Of a stretch of DNA of 64,000 nt, positions 36,761-47,428 are shown one piece after another; positions within the stretch are counted from its first letter, which is position 1; the number at the start of each line of letters is the position of its first letter. The position numbers were made by a program, and so were the translations under genes. The notes under the pieces are model-generated. The model was not told the DNA's origin and did no database searches. It worked only from the letters and a program-made list of their open reading frames with translations. The stretch is from assembly GCA_000787465.1 (NCBI GenBank), contig JSYX01000120.1, positions 1 to 64,000 of the forward strand, given 5' to 3'. The DNA is from Thermomucor indicae-seudaticae (taxonomy: Eukaryota > Mucoromycota > Mucoromycetes > Mucorales > Lichtheimiaceae).

Positions 36761-37613
36761 ATGGCACCTCTCAAAGTCATCGGCGCTGGTTATGGACGTA
36801 CAGGCACTGCTAGTTTGCAATTGGCGCTGAATATGTTGGGGTAGAGGAAAAAGAATCGTGTGGTTTATATCTTGCAATTCACTGTGATGTAAAAAAGATA
36901 CAATACGCACCATATGAGAAGCATGCTCACAGACGAAACACAACACGCAGAACCATTCTTGCACGCCTTTTTGCATCCGGAAGATCCCGTTGATTGGGAC
37001 AAGATTTACCAAGGATACGATGCTGCCGTCGAGTAAGTTCTTTGGTTTGCCTCATTATTTGCCCATGGACTGACGCAATTTTCCAAGTTGGCCGACTGTG
37101 TCTTTTCTGGAACCATTAATGAAGCAATACCCAGACGCCAAGTTCATCCTGACGGTGCGTGACCCGGACAGCTGGTACACATCGGTCAAGAACACCATTT
37201 TCGGGGCAGCCAAGAATCAGTATGAACAGAATGTACCTGAGCGTATCATGAAGCTGCGCGAGATGGTTCGAACCATTGTTTTGGATGGTGCGTTCGGTGA
37301 CCTCAGCAAGTTTGAAGACGAAGAGAAGATCAAGGACATGTTTGTGCGACATATCGAATGGGTCAAGGCCAATATTCCTGCTGACCGTCTTTTGATCATG
37401 AATCTTGGTGAGGATGGATGGGAAAAGCTTTGTCCGTTCCTTGGTAAACCTATGCCTCCGGATGGTACGCCTTACCCCAAGACCAATTCGACCCAAGAGA
37501 TGAAAGCGATGCAGCAAAAGTTGATACAGGCCATGGCGGATGGAACGTTTGATGCTGCCATGGACGATTTAAAGTCTTCTTTCAAGTCTGCTGTCTCAAG
37601 TTCGTCCCAATGA
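36761..37613 (+). CDS. Sulfotransferase-fold family protein (Sulfotransfer_4 type)
   Basis: A cytosolic PAPS-dependent sulfotransferase-like enzyme; acceptor unknown. Exons 36761-36840, 36898-37032 and 37088-37613 (phases 2 and 2) give 246 aa. The N-terminal VIGAGYGRTGTASLQLAL is the 5'-phosphosulfate loop. KFILTVRDPDSWYTSV carries the Arg and Ser of the 3'-phosphate-binding motif. Later landmarks are WVKANIPADRLLIMNLGEDG and LCPFLGKPMPPDGTPYPKTN, both typical of the fungal and protist members of this group. Length is normal. A TATATAAG element sits about 60 bp upstream of the ATG. Confidence 0.88.
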
Positions 37614-37875
37614 ATAAACGTTTTATGTAGCAGCTTGGTTTTATATTGTATCGATTTTTATCAAAGCCCTATCACATAATATGGTCTCCTCAATTGATCG
37701 TTAATTAAGTACATGACCACTAACTATCACTTGTGAAAAACAAGTCTTTTACTTGATCTTATGTGTAGAGTATCAATTCGTGTGCTTGTAAGGTGACTGA
37801 TCGGTTCAGGCAAGGCGACAAGGAAAGGGAGGTGGCGCGCCAAGGAAAAGGGCTTCTTTGTCCGTCTGTCTTTCG

Positions 37876-39781
37876 ATGGTCAATATTCCCGCTGATCACC
37901 CCAGTGCCCCTCCTCCATCAGGTGAGCCGTGCCATTCTGACAGACGGACAATGTATTACTGAAGTTTGATGGTCTCTCTTTCTGTTTTGTATAAGATGAC
38001 CCACAAATTCCGGCAACAGATGCCGCCATAGAGAATGCATCTCGAGATGAAGAGGCCGTTGTGGACCGGCAGCAAGATGCACCACACAATCTTGAGGCTG
38101 CTAAAGAGAAAGAGCAACGTACGTCAGCTTCAGGAGGACCTGCTCAAGAGTATCTTGTAAAGACAATCGATTGGATGGACTTTGAGCGAAAAGAGAAACG
38201 CCAAGTACAGATTATTACGCAGAATGGTAAAAAAAAAAGGGCAAGTGCTGATTATTAGAAGAAGTGACGATGGGATTGCGCAGAAAATGGTCCTTGTCCA
38301 CTGGTGGCTATCTGTAAGTAAAAGGGAGAGAGATAGATCATACATTATAGAGATTGACTGAGTGTTTTGGGATCAAAAGGTAATGTGCTGTTTCTACGTG
38401 GAGATCTGGCAATAAGGCCGCCTGACCGGGAATCAGTGACATTTGAGTATCTTGTTGGACTACTCGGTGATTACCTTTTGACTCGAGCACCGTCTTCCGA
38501 TTCTCATGTAAGTACCTCTTGAAAAGAAGAAGAAGCTTCCGCACCGACATAGAATTATGCATAGAGCATTCATTCCGAAAAGTCGGAAGCTCGTGAGGGA
38601 AAAACAAACGAAGTTTTGCTGACATATCGATATAACCTGGACGCAGCATTATCCATCCTTCCGAAGCTGCAGAGTGGCCTTGGTAGGTAGTAAGCCTTGT
38701 GTATAAGGAATGATCCAAAACTGAGAAAACGGGATTCTGATAGATGTCAACGTGAGGTTTTCGTCTATTCGAGACTTTGAATCGACAGCCGAATTGGCCA
38801 TGTTCGACTTGTTTGATGTAGACCTTGTTCATGGCTGGATAGCCGACCCGCAGGTAAAATCACTTCAAGTCACACGTAATACACACAACAAAGATTCACG
38901 TTACAATCAATACGATAGGATGAGGTGACGTATCGGGTAATAGTGCAAGAGTGTGGTTCATACAACGCAGCGGTTGAATGCGTTGTGAGAGGAGATACGC
39001 TCAGTAGTGGTGCTGTGGTTGAAGGCACCGGCACGTATCATGATCCTACTGCCGAAAGCAGACAATGGAGTCCTGAGGAGGAACGTCAGATTCATGATGG
39101 TGAGCTTTCTGGATATCGCAAGAAAAAGATAAATGACTCATGTAGGTGTTGATTTTAGGTTTAGTAGCAGCGGCGTTTCTCCAAGACACTGCAACCCAAT
39201 TGACGTATTACGGTTTGGACCTTTTGACTGATTCAATACCAAGCAACAAATTGTGCGTACTTTTCCGGAATAACCATGTATGGGCAAAAAGAAAGGTTCT
39301 CTCAAGGTTCCTACTAAACACAGAATCAAGTTTTCAACTTTGTTTAAGCATCCAGACAATGGAAGACTCTATACACTGGTGACAGACTCGGGTCTGGTGT
39401 CCGTCAAGTCATTCGTTTGGGAGAGTCTAGGAGACGTTGATCAAGGATCTTCTGAGTTCTTTGACGGAGAGTTTTGCAAGTCGTCAATCTTACCGTATTC
39501 GTCTATTGAGAACAATCACCAGAGGAGATCCCTGCAAGGCGATGACTTGGAGTAAATATACATCAATTTGGATTGTGGGTGCGGGCAACAAAAAGGCACC
39601 ATTCATAATTTTGTCTTTTGCTTGCAGTTATGCAATAGCACTGTCTCTGCAACAGCAAGAAAATGATGCCCGGGAACGAAGGCGGCCAGGGTCAACAGGG
39701 GAAACTGCAGTGCTTACGCAAGCTAAAAAGCAAACCCCTCCTCCACCTCCAAAAAGGAAGCATCACTGTATCATTTCATAA
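37876..39781 (+). CDS. MINDY-family deubiquitinase with UIM and CaaX box
   Basis: A cysteine protease that trims K48-linked polyubiquitin (FAM63/MINDY-1, yeast Miy1). Exons include 37876-37921, 37996-38226 and 38284-38313, with further exons to 39781, and each checked junction keeps frame. The catalytic Cys lies in TQNENGPCPLVAICNVLF, formed across an intron. The catalytic His is in LFRNNHFSTLFKH. Other conserved parts are LVHGWIADPQ, AAFLQDTATQLTYYGLD and YTLVTDSGLV. The last exon adds a ubiquitin-interacting-like helix, DYAIALSLQQQE, then a Pro/Lys tail ending HHCIIS, a CaaX prenylation signal as reported for the yeast proteins. Likely membrane-tethered. It sits 260 bp after the sulfotransferase gene. 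Confidence 0.93.
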
Positions 39782-40213
39782 TACAAATAGGGAATGAATA
39801 TGCCAGAATCTCCAGAAGAGTTCCAATTGACCATGCTTATTGTCAAAGTAGCAAAAAAGACTAATGTAAAATATCTGTTTCATACTCTTGTTTGAAGAAC
39901 TGTTCGCGCTGCCCAAGGTTCCTTTTGCGTCAGCCGATAATAAGCTTTGCGCAAGACTGGGACCATTTTGCAGTGCATGCTTACATTTCCAATCCTGCGC
40001 AAAGTCTGATCAAATTTGCACCTGGTCGATCGTGCGCCATGTAACTCTTTCTGCCTCAGTTATGCCACATCAACAATACTCAGTATCTCTCGTTGATATG
40101 ACGAAGAACGCATCAGTGCATCGTCATAATGTTCTAAATTTTCTCTTTGTAAGGGTCTACTGCAATCATGCCACGTAAGATGTCTCGGCCAAGATAGATA
40201 TCCTCTCGGTTTA

Positions 40214-40748
40214 ATCATCTTTTTTTTGGTATCTTTCGAGCGAATCAGCGCTTATCAGGTCTGCAGTCATCAATATGAGCCATTCTAATATTTGTATGGT
40301 CTTCAAAGAAATGAACAGGTGACATGGCATGTCAAACCCAAAAGGGACAGCACTCAGAGTGCTAATAGGCAAGCAGAGCAGGCCCAGCACAGTGTGCCAG
40401 GCACCTTACCATTTGCAAAACGCAGTCTTTACCTGTAACCTGGACTGTGTCAGCATTTACTAGCTCATCATTGACCATCTTCCGTAAGAAAATATGACAC
40501 TGCAACCTCCGTATTCCCCTGATTGAAGCAAAAATTAGACTTATAGGTCCGTCTTAATATCATTGTTGCAACCTGTTAGACTTATTGTATATTCTCCAAC
40601 CCGAAGGTGAAACCAGATGCTATATAGCCAACAGCACCAAAAGATTTTCTATAACAAGTGAGGATTCAGTTTTGCCAAGAATCACATGAAACAGACAAGT
40701 TGCATGAAACTTATGGCTGACATCATCAGACTGTATAAAATGGACCAG
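40214..40748 (+). repeat. Dispersed direct repeat, copy 1
   Basis: About 535 bp alignable over its whole length with 46853-47343 in the same orientation. Anchors shared by both include GCTTATCAGGTCTGCAGT, CAGAGTGCTAATAGGCAAGC, ATTCCCCTGATTGAAGCAAA, GTGAAACCAGATGCTATATA and TTTTGCCAAGAATCACATGA. Indels and substitutions show the copies are old. The 3' end of both carries GTATAAAATGGACC, a TATA-like element. No open frame is conserved between copies, so the element is non-coding or eroded. Confidence 0.85.
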
Positions 40749-41284
40749 AGAACTCGTTTTTATCCTTTTGCCTTCTTTCTCTCTCGCTTTCTGTTCTTTT
40801 TTTCCACATCATGAGAAACATCAGAGACGCTGAAAGCAATGGCCAATGAAATTGCTCTAAGCATTTCCAGAGCACGTATTTCAATGCCAGTCCCACCTTT
40901 TGCGGTGCAAATACTCGCACTGTATGCATACAGCCTGCCCACCCTATACCATGCACAATTATCGTGGCGCACGTCACACTCTTCATTTTTAGGCACAGCT
41001 CAAAATTTGATAGAGCAACCAGACAAATGAGGAGCCGTAGCCGAGGCCGCAATCCATGGCATTGTTTAACAGTAAGTAGATGGTCGAACAGTGGTCTGAC
41101 AGAAGGCTGTCTCGTTTCCCCTATCGTCAACAACAGAGCTGTTTTCCTTTTACTTTTTTTAAGGTAGCTGCTGTGTAAGACACAATCGAAACGTGCACAT
41201 TACTCACTACTCCTTGTTCTGTAGAACCGGTTGGCCTGATGAACGGCTGTCAACTTGACTCCTCTTGCGCCATCCACCGTCAAC

Positions 41285-41497
41285 AAGAGTAAATGTCTGC
41301 TTTTCGTTCCAGATTTACTTTTGGTGTCTACGCAGTGGGTAGCTACCTTCGGGCCAGCTTCCTACGTACTGCGGAAAGCCAAGGGTTGAAGGTCTGCTTC
41401 TCGTTCCAGCTTCCACCCAAGGTCGACTTGACGGCTAGTTAAGGTCTGCTTCTCGTTCCAGCTTAACTAGAGGATGTGCAGCCTTTGGATTTAGGCT
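41285..41497 (+). ncRNA. Tract of five consecutive hairpins; three share a loop on different stems
   Basis: H1 (41285-41322), H3 (41383-41418) and H4 (41435-41470) share the core GTCTGCTTYTCGTTCCAG, but each is closed by its own self-complementary stem: AAGAGTAAAT/ATTTACTTTT, GGGTTGAAG/CTTCCACCC and CTAGTTAAG/CTTAACTAG. Inside the core, CTG pairs with CAG around a 10-nt loop, with a GT bulge on the 5' side in all three. H2 (41331-41373) is closed by CGCAGT/ACTGCG and has a UUCG-like CCTTCGGG tip. H5 (41480-41497) is AGCCT/AGGCT. Stem sequences differ while pairing is kept, which is the signature of a selected structure. Transcription and strand are not shown; it may instead be a mobile hairpin element. 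Confidence 0.5.
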
Positions 41498-42310
41498 TGT
41501 GAATGTTTTTTTTAACGTTTTGATGGTAACTGCTTGGTTCTGAGGCATGACGAAATGCTGAATGTCTTTTTGTATTGAGGTACTGGCTATTTTGGCACTT
41601 GGATTCTACGCGCGCAATCTTCCCAGCACAAATTTCGCTCCGTTTTCCTCTCTTTTGACTCCCCGTCTGTGTATCACGGTAACTATTGACGGAGCAATTA
41701 GTTGATCATTCCATTTACTTCATTCCTTGGTAGCTGTAACGGCGAAGACTACTGTTTTTGTCATTCACTATCAATATTCTGCTTCGCAGCCAAATTCACG
41801 AAGAGGACACGGGGTATGACATGCGTCTTATTTGTTAGCAGTTTTCATTTCTTGTCCCATACTGACTGTCACTGTTTTGAACTACACTTTGCAGTTGTGC
41901 ATCAGGCTTGGTTTCCTGCATTTGCTGACTTCCTCCTCATGCAACCACTTGATGGTGTCAGTCAACAATTTAGGCCACAAGGCGAACCTACGCATACGTA
42001 TGCTACAAGCTCCATTGCATGAGAGTAGAATAAAGCAAATTAAGCAGAATTTTTGGAACGGGCATAGCCATGGAAAACAAGCTTAGCATCTTTGCTTTTT
42101 ATTCGTATCCTTTCTATGCAGCACCGGTAACCCACATGGGGGACGCATAAACCCTTGCGGTACAGGGCTTCTTGGGCGACGAAGTCGTTGGTCCTTCAAT
42201 GATGAATATATGCGATCCATCATGTTCTCCAGGATTGACTAATGCAAACAAATATAGCTGGGTGTTCAAACTTAATCATTCATGTTGCATTACCTTAACC
42301 TGGGCCATTC

Positions 42311-42378
42311 GTTCTATTGCAAACGGCAATAGAACGAGGTCTCTAGGACCTCGAAGAGGTCGAACGCGCCCAGTTCGA
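42311..42378. repeat. Three back-to-back hairpins over the 3' end of the nuclease-like gene
   Basis: A perfect 10-bp stem GTTCTATTGC/GCAATAGAAC (42311-42335, loop AAACG) overlaps the stop codon at 42314-42316. It is followed directly by GAGGTC/GACCTC (42336-42352) and TCGAAC/GTTCGA (42360-42378). These lie in the coding part of the last exon, so they constrain both protein and RNA. Confidence 0.7.
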
Positions 42379-44273
42379 GGAAGACATAGTGACCGTCTTC
42401 CGGAAGTATCATGGTGAACACTTTTACTTGCATACCTGAGTATATATGTTTATAAACATATTTAGACAGCACAGCACGCGAGTACCTACCTTTGACAAGT
42501 ATTCCGAAGACAACTGGCTCCTCGATCTCATAGTATACAAGCTTGTCGATCATGATTTTCATCTGTTTTCCCAAGCGCACTTGGTCCGACTCGAGCTTAT
42601 TTTTTGATTTTGTGGAGGTTTTCACCTCCATGGCGAGCAGCTCCAGGTTGCACTCGGAAATGGCATCAACATATGCCGCGAAATCCGGTTCGATGTCATG
42701 GTTGGTCTCAAAGTTCGTTGCTGCCTTTATCACATATGTCATCCTATCGGTGATCATTCAATGTAAATCTCAAATTAATTTATGCAAGTCTCGAGTGATT
42801 CATGCAACCTACCATCCATGCTTTATCCTCGGTATTGAACAGATGTATTCGTTCAGGAAACATTCAAGAATTTGCTTAATAAATGTTTCCTCGCCGAGTT
42901 TGTCTACTGGCTGCCATACATGGAGTTTGCTTGCCAGAGCTTTGATAACCGATAAACCCGAGCGATGCCAGGGTTCTGCTCGGTTTTCTCTGGCCGCCTG
43001 GGTTAAAGTGTCGACGAGGTCAGAAATGGCCTCTTTTCCAAGCCGAACGGTGTCCGCCACTGTCTTGCAATCAAGCAGCAGTGGACCACCGACGTGGACG
43101 AGACCCTTGTTCGGGCCGAGAGCTGCTATTATCTGATTAGACTCCTTCATAGGAGTCAGAATGCAGGTGTCCACAGGCGACACCAAGAATATGAAACTCA
43201 ACGAGCTTTTCATTGTGCAAACATCAGTTTTACGCCGTGTTCATCTATATTCCTACTTACAGAATCCTCGCGTCTCTAAGATCTTTCCGGTCTTGGGCTC
43301 CTTTTACTGATTGAACCCTGTATGCAGCGAACTCCTCCGTCAAATTGACCCCACCGACTACCCACTAGTAAAAATTTCGATATAAACCACTACTCATTCC
43401 ACTCTACTTGTATAGCTTACTTCTCCTTTGAAGTTCGTCTCCTGCATATAGGTGTCTGACAAATAAATTCTTAGCAGGCTGCGCCTGGGGTTCATATCTT
43501 GGCTCCTCCAGGAAAAGTTACTGTCGTCACTCATGTCATCCTCGTCCTCCCTGAGTGCTCTTTTTGCTGCTGCGCGCGACTCTAATTCAACTTATAGTCA
43601 GCAGACAGAACAGAATGCGCTGGCAGTCGCCATACCGGCTAACGGCGGAGTAGTCACTGTAACGTCTCCTGCGACTTGTTGGATGTCGATGCCGCCACTC
43701 CCGCAATGGATAGGCGAATTAGTCGCTGCCAAATGGCTGCTAGATGACTCTGAACCGCGGGTTTTGGACGACCCGGAGGACGACCCGGAGGACGACCCGG
43801 AGGCTTTGATGCTGGATTCGCTGCCTAGAACTTCTTTTTCTCGCTATATGATTTTAGAAGTTCAGTTGGTGGATAAAGAAAGCTTGGAACCCCACCTTCC
43901 AATCTCCAAGAATTTTGATCGCTCTGGCTACTTGTTTCTCGCTTCCTTTCCGAAGGACCTCTGTTAGGTTGTCTTTCAGCACACGCAGGCAGTTCCTGTA
44001 CGATTCAGCGGGTTTCTTCTTCTCTAACAAGCTGAAAGCTTCTGCAAGACTCCACTTCTCTGGGTCATCCTCGCTCAAGAAATAGTTATTCGTTTCCATG
44101 ACAAGCAAATGCAGATTCCAATTCAGGGTCAAGCAAACTTTAAGCCGAGGGCGGCTGCGCGCACCAATATGGTCTGCAAAGAAAAGGGAATGAAGAATGA
44201 AAAGGGCAAATACACTAACTACTGCACTTTTTAACAGGAGACGGCCGATCGCTGCAAGTATGGTGCGCCTCAT
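42314..44273 (-). CDS. Eight-exon gene with PD-(D/E)XK-nuclease-like core
   Basis: The later exons are 43824 (or 43820)-43636, 43581-43421, 43364-43261, 43205-42813, 42743-42490 and 42435-42314. Every junction from 43636 onward keeps phase, and one intron has a perfect CTGAC branch site. Two further 5' exons (from ATG 44273) are less certain. Product about 430 aa: a charged N-terminal region (SEDDPEKWSLAEAFSLLEKK), a Ser/Gly repeat, a central domain (VNLTEEFAAYRVQSVKGAQD, HVGGPLLLDCKTVADTVRLG), and a C-terminal domain with EPDFAAYV...LELLAMEVKTSTKSK, a PD...ExK arrangement as in PD-(D/E)XK nucleases, then KLESDQVRLGKQMKIMIDKL and PEDGHYVFLELGAF. I recall similar proteins as an expanded Mucoromycota family of unknown function. 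The nuclease idea is inference from motif spacing. Confidence 0.6.
43767..43802. repeat. Three perfect 12-bp tandem repeats
   Basis: GACGACCCGGAG is repeated three times without error inside the second or third exon of the nuclease-like gene. On the coding (minus) strand it gives SGSS-type repeats. Perfect identity means recent slippage. Confidence 0.9.
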
Positions 44274-46658
44274 GACGCACACCAGGGGAAACGATCCGAA
44301 CAATCTGCAAACCCAAACTTGCAAATAGCGGTCTTGTCGTATTCTGACTGATCAATCCATAATATGGATAATCACATAGCCATAAGAAAGACTAGGACAG
44401 CAATGAACAACCGATCTTAAACAAGATAACAGATAGATATGAAACGAGATGACAAATCGATCTGGAGCAAGGACCCGAGGAAGAGGATAATCCAGGTCAA
44501 CGTTCTAAGCCCTGGTCATAGACGCGTAACCGAAGGCACATTTCGTTAACCGGCTTTCTGAATGGTTCACTTCTTGAAAAGGGCCGAGACATGACTAATC
44601 AACGGCAAACCACGGTCAAGATATGGTGCCTGTCGGCTAAAGGGACCACTTTTTGCAAAAATCGTTTCAAATGCAAAGTCCGATGTGTTACACAAATAGC
44701 CTAAATATGGTTTTTATTCGATATTATCGAGCGAAGCTGGGAGCCGGCGATGGCTCTTATACTTCTTCAGCGTCCATTCAGCGTGCTCCAGATTGCGGGA
44801 ACGTTGCTTACAGTAGAAGAATTCCGGAGGAATATTAGCTAAAGGCGTGGAAGAATACCTTTGCACGAAAATGATTCAAGCTACACAGTAAGCGCTCGAT
44901 TTAATGATCACTTTTTGCCCTCCCCAAGCTGGGGAATATCACTATTTTCATCCCAGTGATCACCTTCTACCCTCATATCCTTAAATCGAAAGCCGATCAT
45001 TCCTGGATCCTATCGATTCTTTGGGTATTATGTTTTTGACAGTTTCCGAGCATACCCGGTCTTCAGTTACCCTCGGGCTCTAGGGAATTTGGACAAACAC
45101 TCTGGAGTTTTTGTCAGAGAACCTCATTCTCCTCGGATAATGCCTGCTCAGTAGCAACTATCGTTTCCACTAACGACGTATAACTAATGGGAAAAGAGGA
45201 ACGATTTGTGCGACTGCTTACGCTTATCACCAACGTCTTAGAACAGTATCTTGAGTTTACCATAAATCTCAAAGTTTCTTCGTAAATGAGGTGCTTGACG
45301 GCACCATTACGCGTCTTTTACGATATCTCCCGATCAAAAGGTAGATATAAGAAGCTTTGTGTTCGAGCTTTCTGTTACCTCAGTTGAAGGTGCCTCTCAG
45401 GAAGACTGCTCTGCTGAGAAAGCCCTATAACCTCTTCCTATAGTGCGAAAATTGCTACCTTGCAGAATTTATGACAAGTCACCTGAATAAACGTTTGTTG
45501 TCACATTAGACCCTGCTGCAAGTTGCATAGTGATGACATGTAAGCGGAACTCATATTCGCTTTAGTGATCACTTCTCAGGGCTTTTCATCAAATTGTTTG
45601 ATTTCCAAATAAAGGTCTTTACGACTTACTGGCTTTCTCCTATCATTTCGCGCTCGACTCTTCTTTATTACACAGGCTCTTACCTCTGCCTTCCGTTGCC
45701 TGTTCGAATCACTTTGCGCTCATGAGATCAAGACCTTGTACTGTGAAAGTTTCATTTGGCGGCCTGCGTAAATGCCTATTGTACCAAACCATCTGCTCTG
45801 AATGAACGGCGCCAGAGGCTACTGAAAGGACCAGACGTTGAGACGCGTTCGATTTTCATTAAAGAGCCCCTTTTTGCTTTATTTCCTTTTGTGTCAAAGA
45901 ATTCTCATGTCTGCGCTGCAACCCCAGAAGCATGCATGGCTTGGAACGCGGTCTTCAGATATCAGATACCAGATCCCATCTATCTTGTCACTCGTCGATA
46001 CGTCAAAGATCACAGGGCGAACTGACGTGCTGCTGTAAAGAGCACAAGATGGCCAAGTGAAACCATTTATGAAAATCACCTATGTAATTAGATGTTGCAT
46101 TAATACATACCTTTGTTCTAAAAAACAACTTCGGGGATAGTTCGCAGATATGCAGATCTTAAAGTTGCCGTGCGTCAGAAGCTCATCGAAACGGCTGTGA
46201 CAAAGAGGCGCCCTTGCCACCAACACCCATCTCTTAGAGCACTATCGGAAAGCGCGCGTACAGAGCACGCAGCAACCGGAAAAGCTGCATTGAACTTTCC
46301 CACCTTTGCCAAGGCAAAGACGCCCGCTGGAACAGCGGAAATAGGCACCGACGCACGTCGCAGCTTCCTCGACATGTCCTGCGCAAAGTTCCATGGAGAC
46401 TAAAGAGTGTGCATTAGAACTATCTTCAGAAGAATTGCAAAGAATACTTAGTTCATCGGTTGTCCTCTTTATTTGGACTGCCACCTCATTACCTCAGTTT
46501 GATGTGATTGGACAGACGTGAAGAGGCTGTCAACTGCCGACGTTTTTTTCCTACCGTGCACAGTGCCTAAGTTTTTGGTTCCGTAACCATACATCTCTTC
46601 TTTTTCTTCCTCTTTTCCCTTATACACTGTCCGTATTTTCTTTCAAACTTCGCGTACA
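44274..46658. other. Non-coding stretch, nothing recognised
   Basis: About 2.4 kb without a supported gene; all frames are short and lack known domains. Small inverted sequences occur (TCGATTTAA at 44896-44904 against TTAAATCGA at 44991-44999, with TGATCAC/GTGATCAC inside), which may mark an eroded element of about 105 bp. Confidence 0.45.
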
Positions 46659-46754
46659 ATGCCCTACACCACTGAACAAAAAGCGCAAATCGTTGGAATG
46701 CACCAGGCTGGCAAGAAGGGCTCAGAAATCGCTTCCTCACTTGGGATACCCAAA
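46659..46754 (+). mobile_element. Tc1/mariner transposase N-terminal remnant
   Basis: An ATG opens MPYTTEQKAQIVGMHQAGKK followed by GSEIASSLGIPK, the first helix-turn-helix of Tc1/mariner transposases (RGEIVGLHKAGLS-type). Similarity ends at Lys 32; nine unrelated codons and a stop follow. No second HTH, no DDE catalytic core and no matching terminal inverted repeats were found. So this is an internally deleted or 3'-truncated copy, inactive. It lies about 100 bp before the second copy of the dispersed repeat. Confidence 0.65.
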
Positions 46755-46852
46755 CTTCTGTGTATTCAATTTTACATCTTCTAATAAAGATCGGGATGCC
46801 CTTACGAGTTATAACTCCCAAATTTGGAAGATGTGCAGCCAAAACTTCTCTT

Positions 46853-47343
46853 TGATCATCGGTTGTTTTGTATGTTTCGAGCGGATCACGGCTTATCAGG
46901 TCTGCAGTGATGAAATGAGCCATTCTAATAATTTGCATGGTCCTCAAAAGCGAAAGCGCTCAGAGTGCTAATAGGCAAGCAGAGCTGGTCCACCGCAGTG
47001 TACCGGGCGACTTACCATTTGCACAACGCAATCTTTACCTGTAAATCTAGCATTTACGAGCTCATCATTGATCATCTTCCATATGAAGATATGAAACTGC
47101 AACCTCCTATTCCCCTGATTGAAGCAAAAGTTAGGCATACCGGTTCGTCTTAATGTCATGATTCCGACCTGTTATACTTATCGCATATTCCCCAAACCGA
47201 ATGTGAAACCAGATGCTATATAGCCAGCAACAACCAAAAGATTTTTGATAAAAAGTGAGGATCCAGTTTTGCCAAGAATCACATGAAACAGACAAGCTGC
47301 ATGAAAATTCATGCTGACTTCATCCGACCGTATAAAATGGACC
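46853..47343 (+). repeat. Dispersed direct repeat, copy 2
   Basis: Counterpart of 40214-40748, roughly 6.6 kb away in the same orientation, lacking about 45 bp of internal sequence relative to copy 1. It ends with CCGTATAAAATGGACC just upstream of the seven-exon unknown gene, so it may supply that gene's promoter. Confidence 0.85.
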
Positions 47344-47428
47344 GGAAAACACATTGAAAGACACTCTGTCTTCCATTGATCAAAGTGTCGCCGTGTTCAA
47401 GGCCGCAGACCTGTGCGGGCATCTTTGC

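Larger units (their letters stand above)
39782..42313. other. Repeat-bearing non-coding stretch
   Basis: Left arm of a gene-poor island. It holds the first copy of the dispersed repeat (40214-40748) and the hairpin tract (41285-41497). Open frames are short and lack recognisable domains. From 41500 to 42300 I see no gene. Confidence 0.5.

Noticed and set aside
41285..41470. A CRISPR-like array of repeated cores
   Set aside because: Only three units, unequal spacing (98 and 52 bp), and the variable parts are self-complementary stems, not spacers; the host is a eukaryote.
45700..45730. A tRNA T-arm-like sequence (TTCGAATC)
   Set aside because: No acceptor stem, anticodon arm or D-arm could be folded around it.
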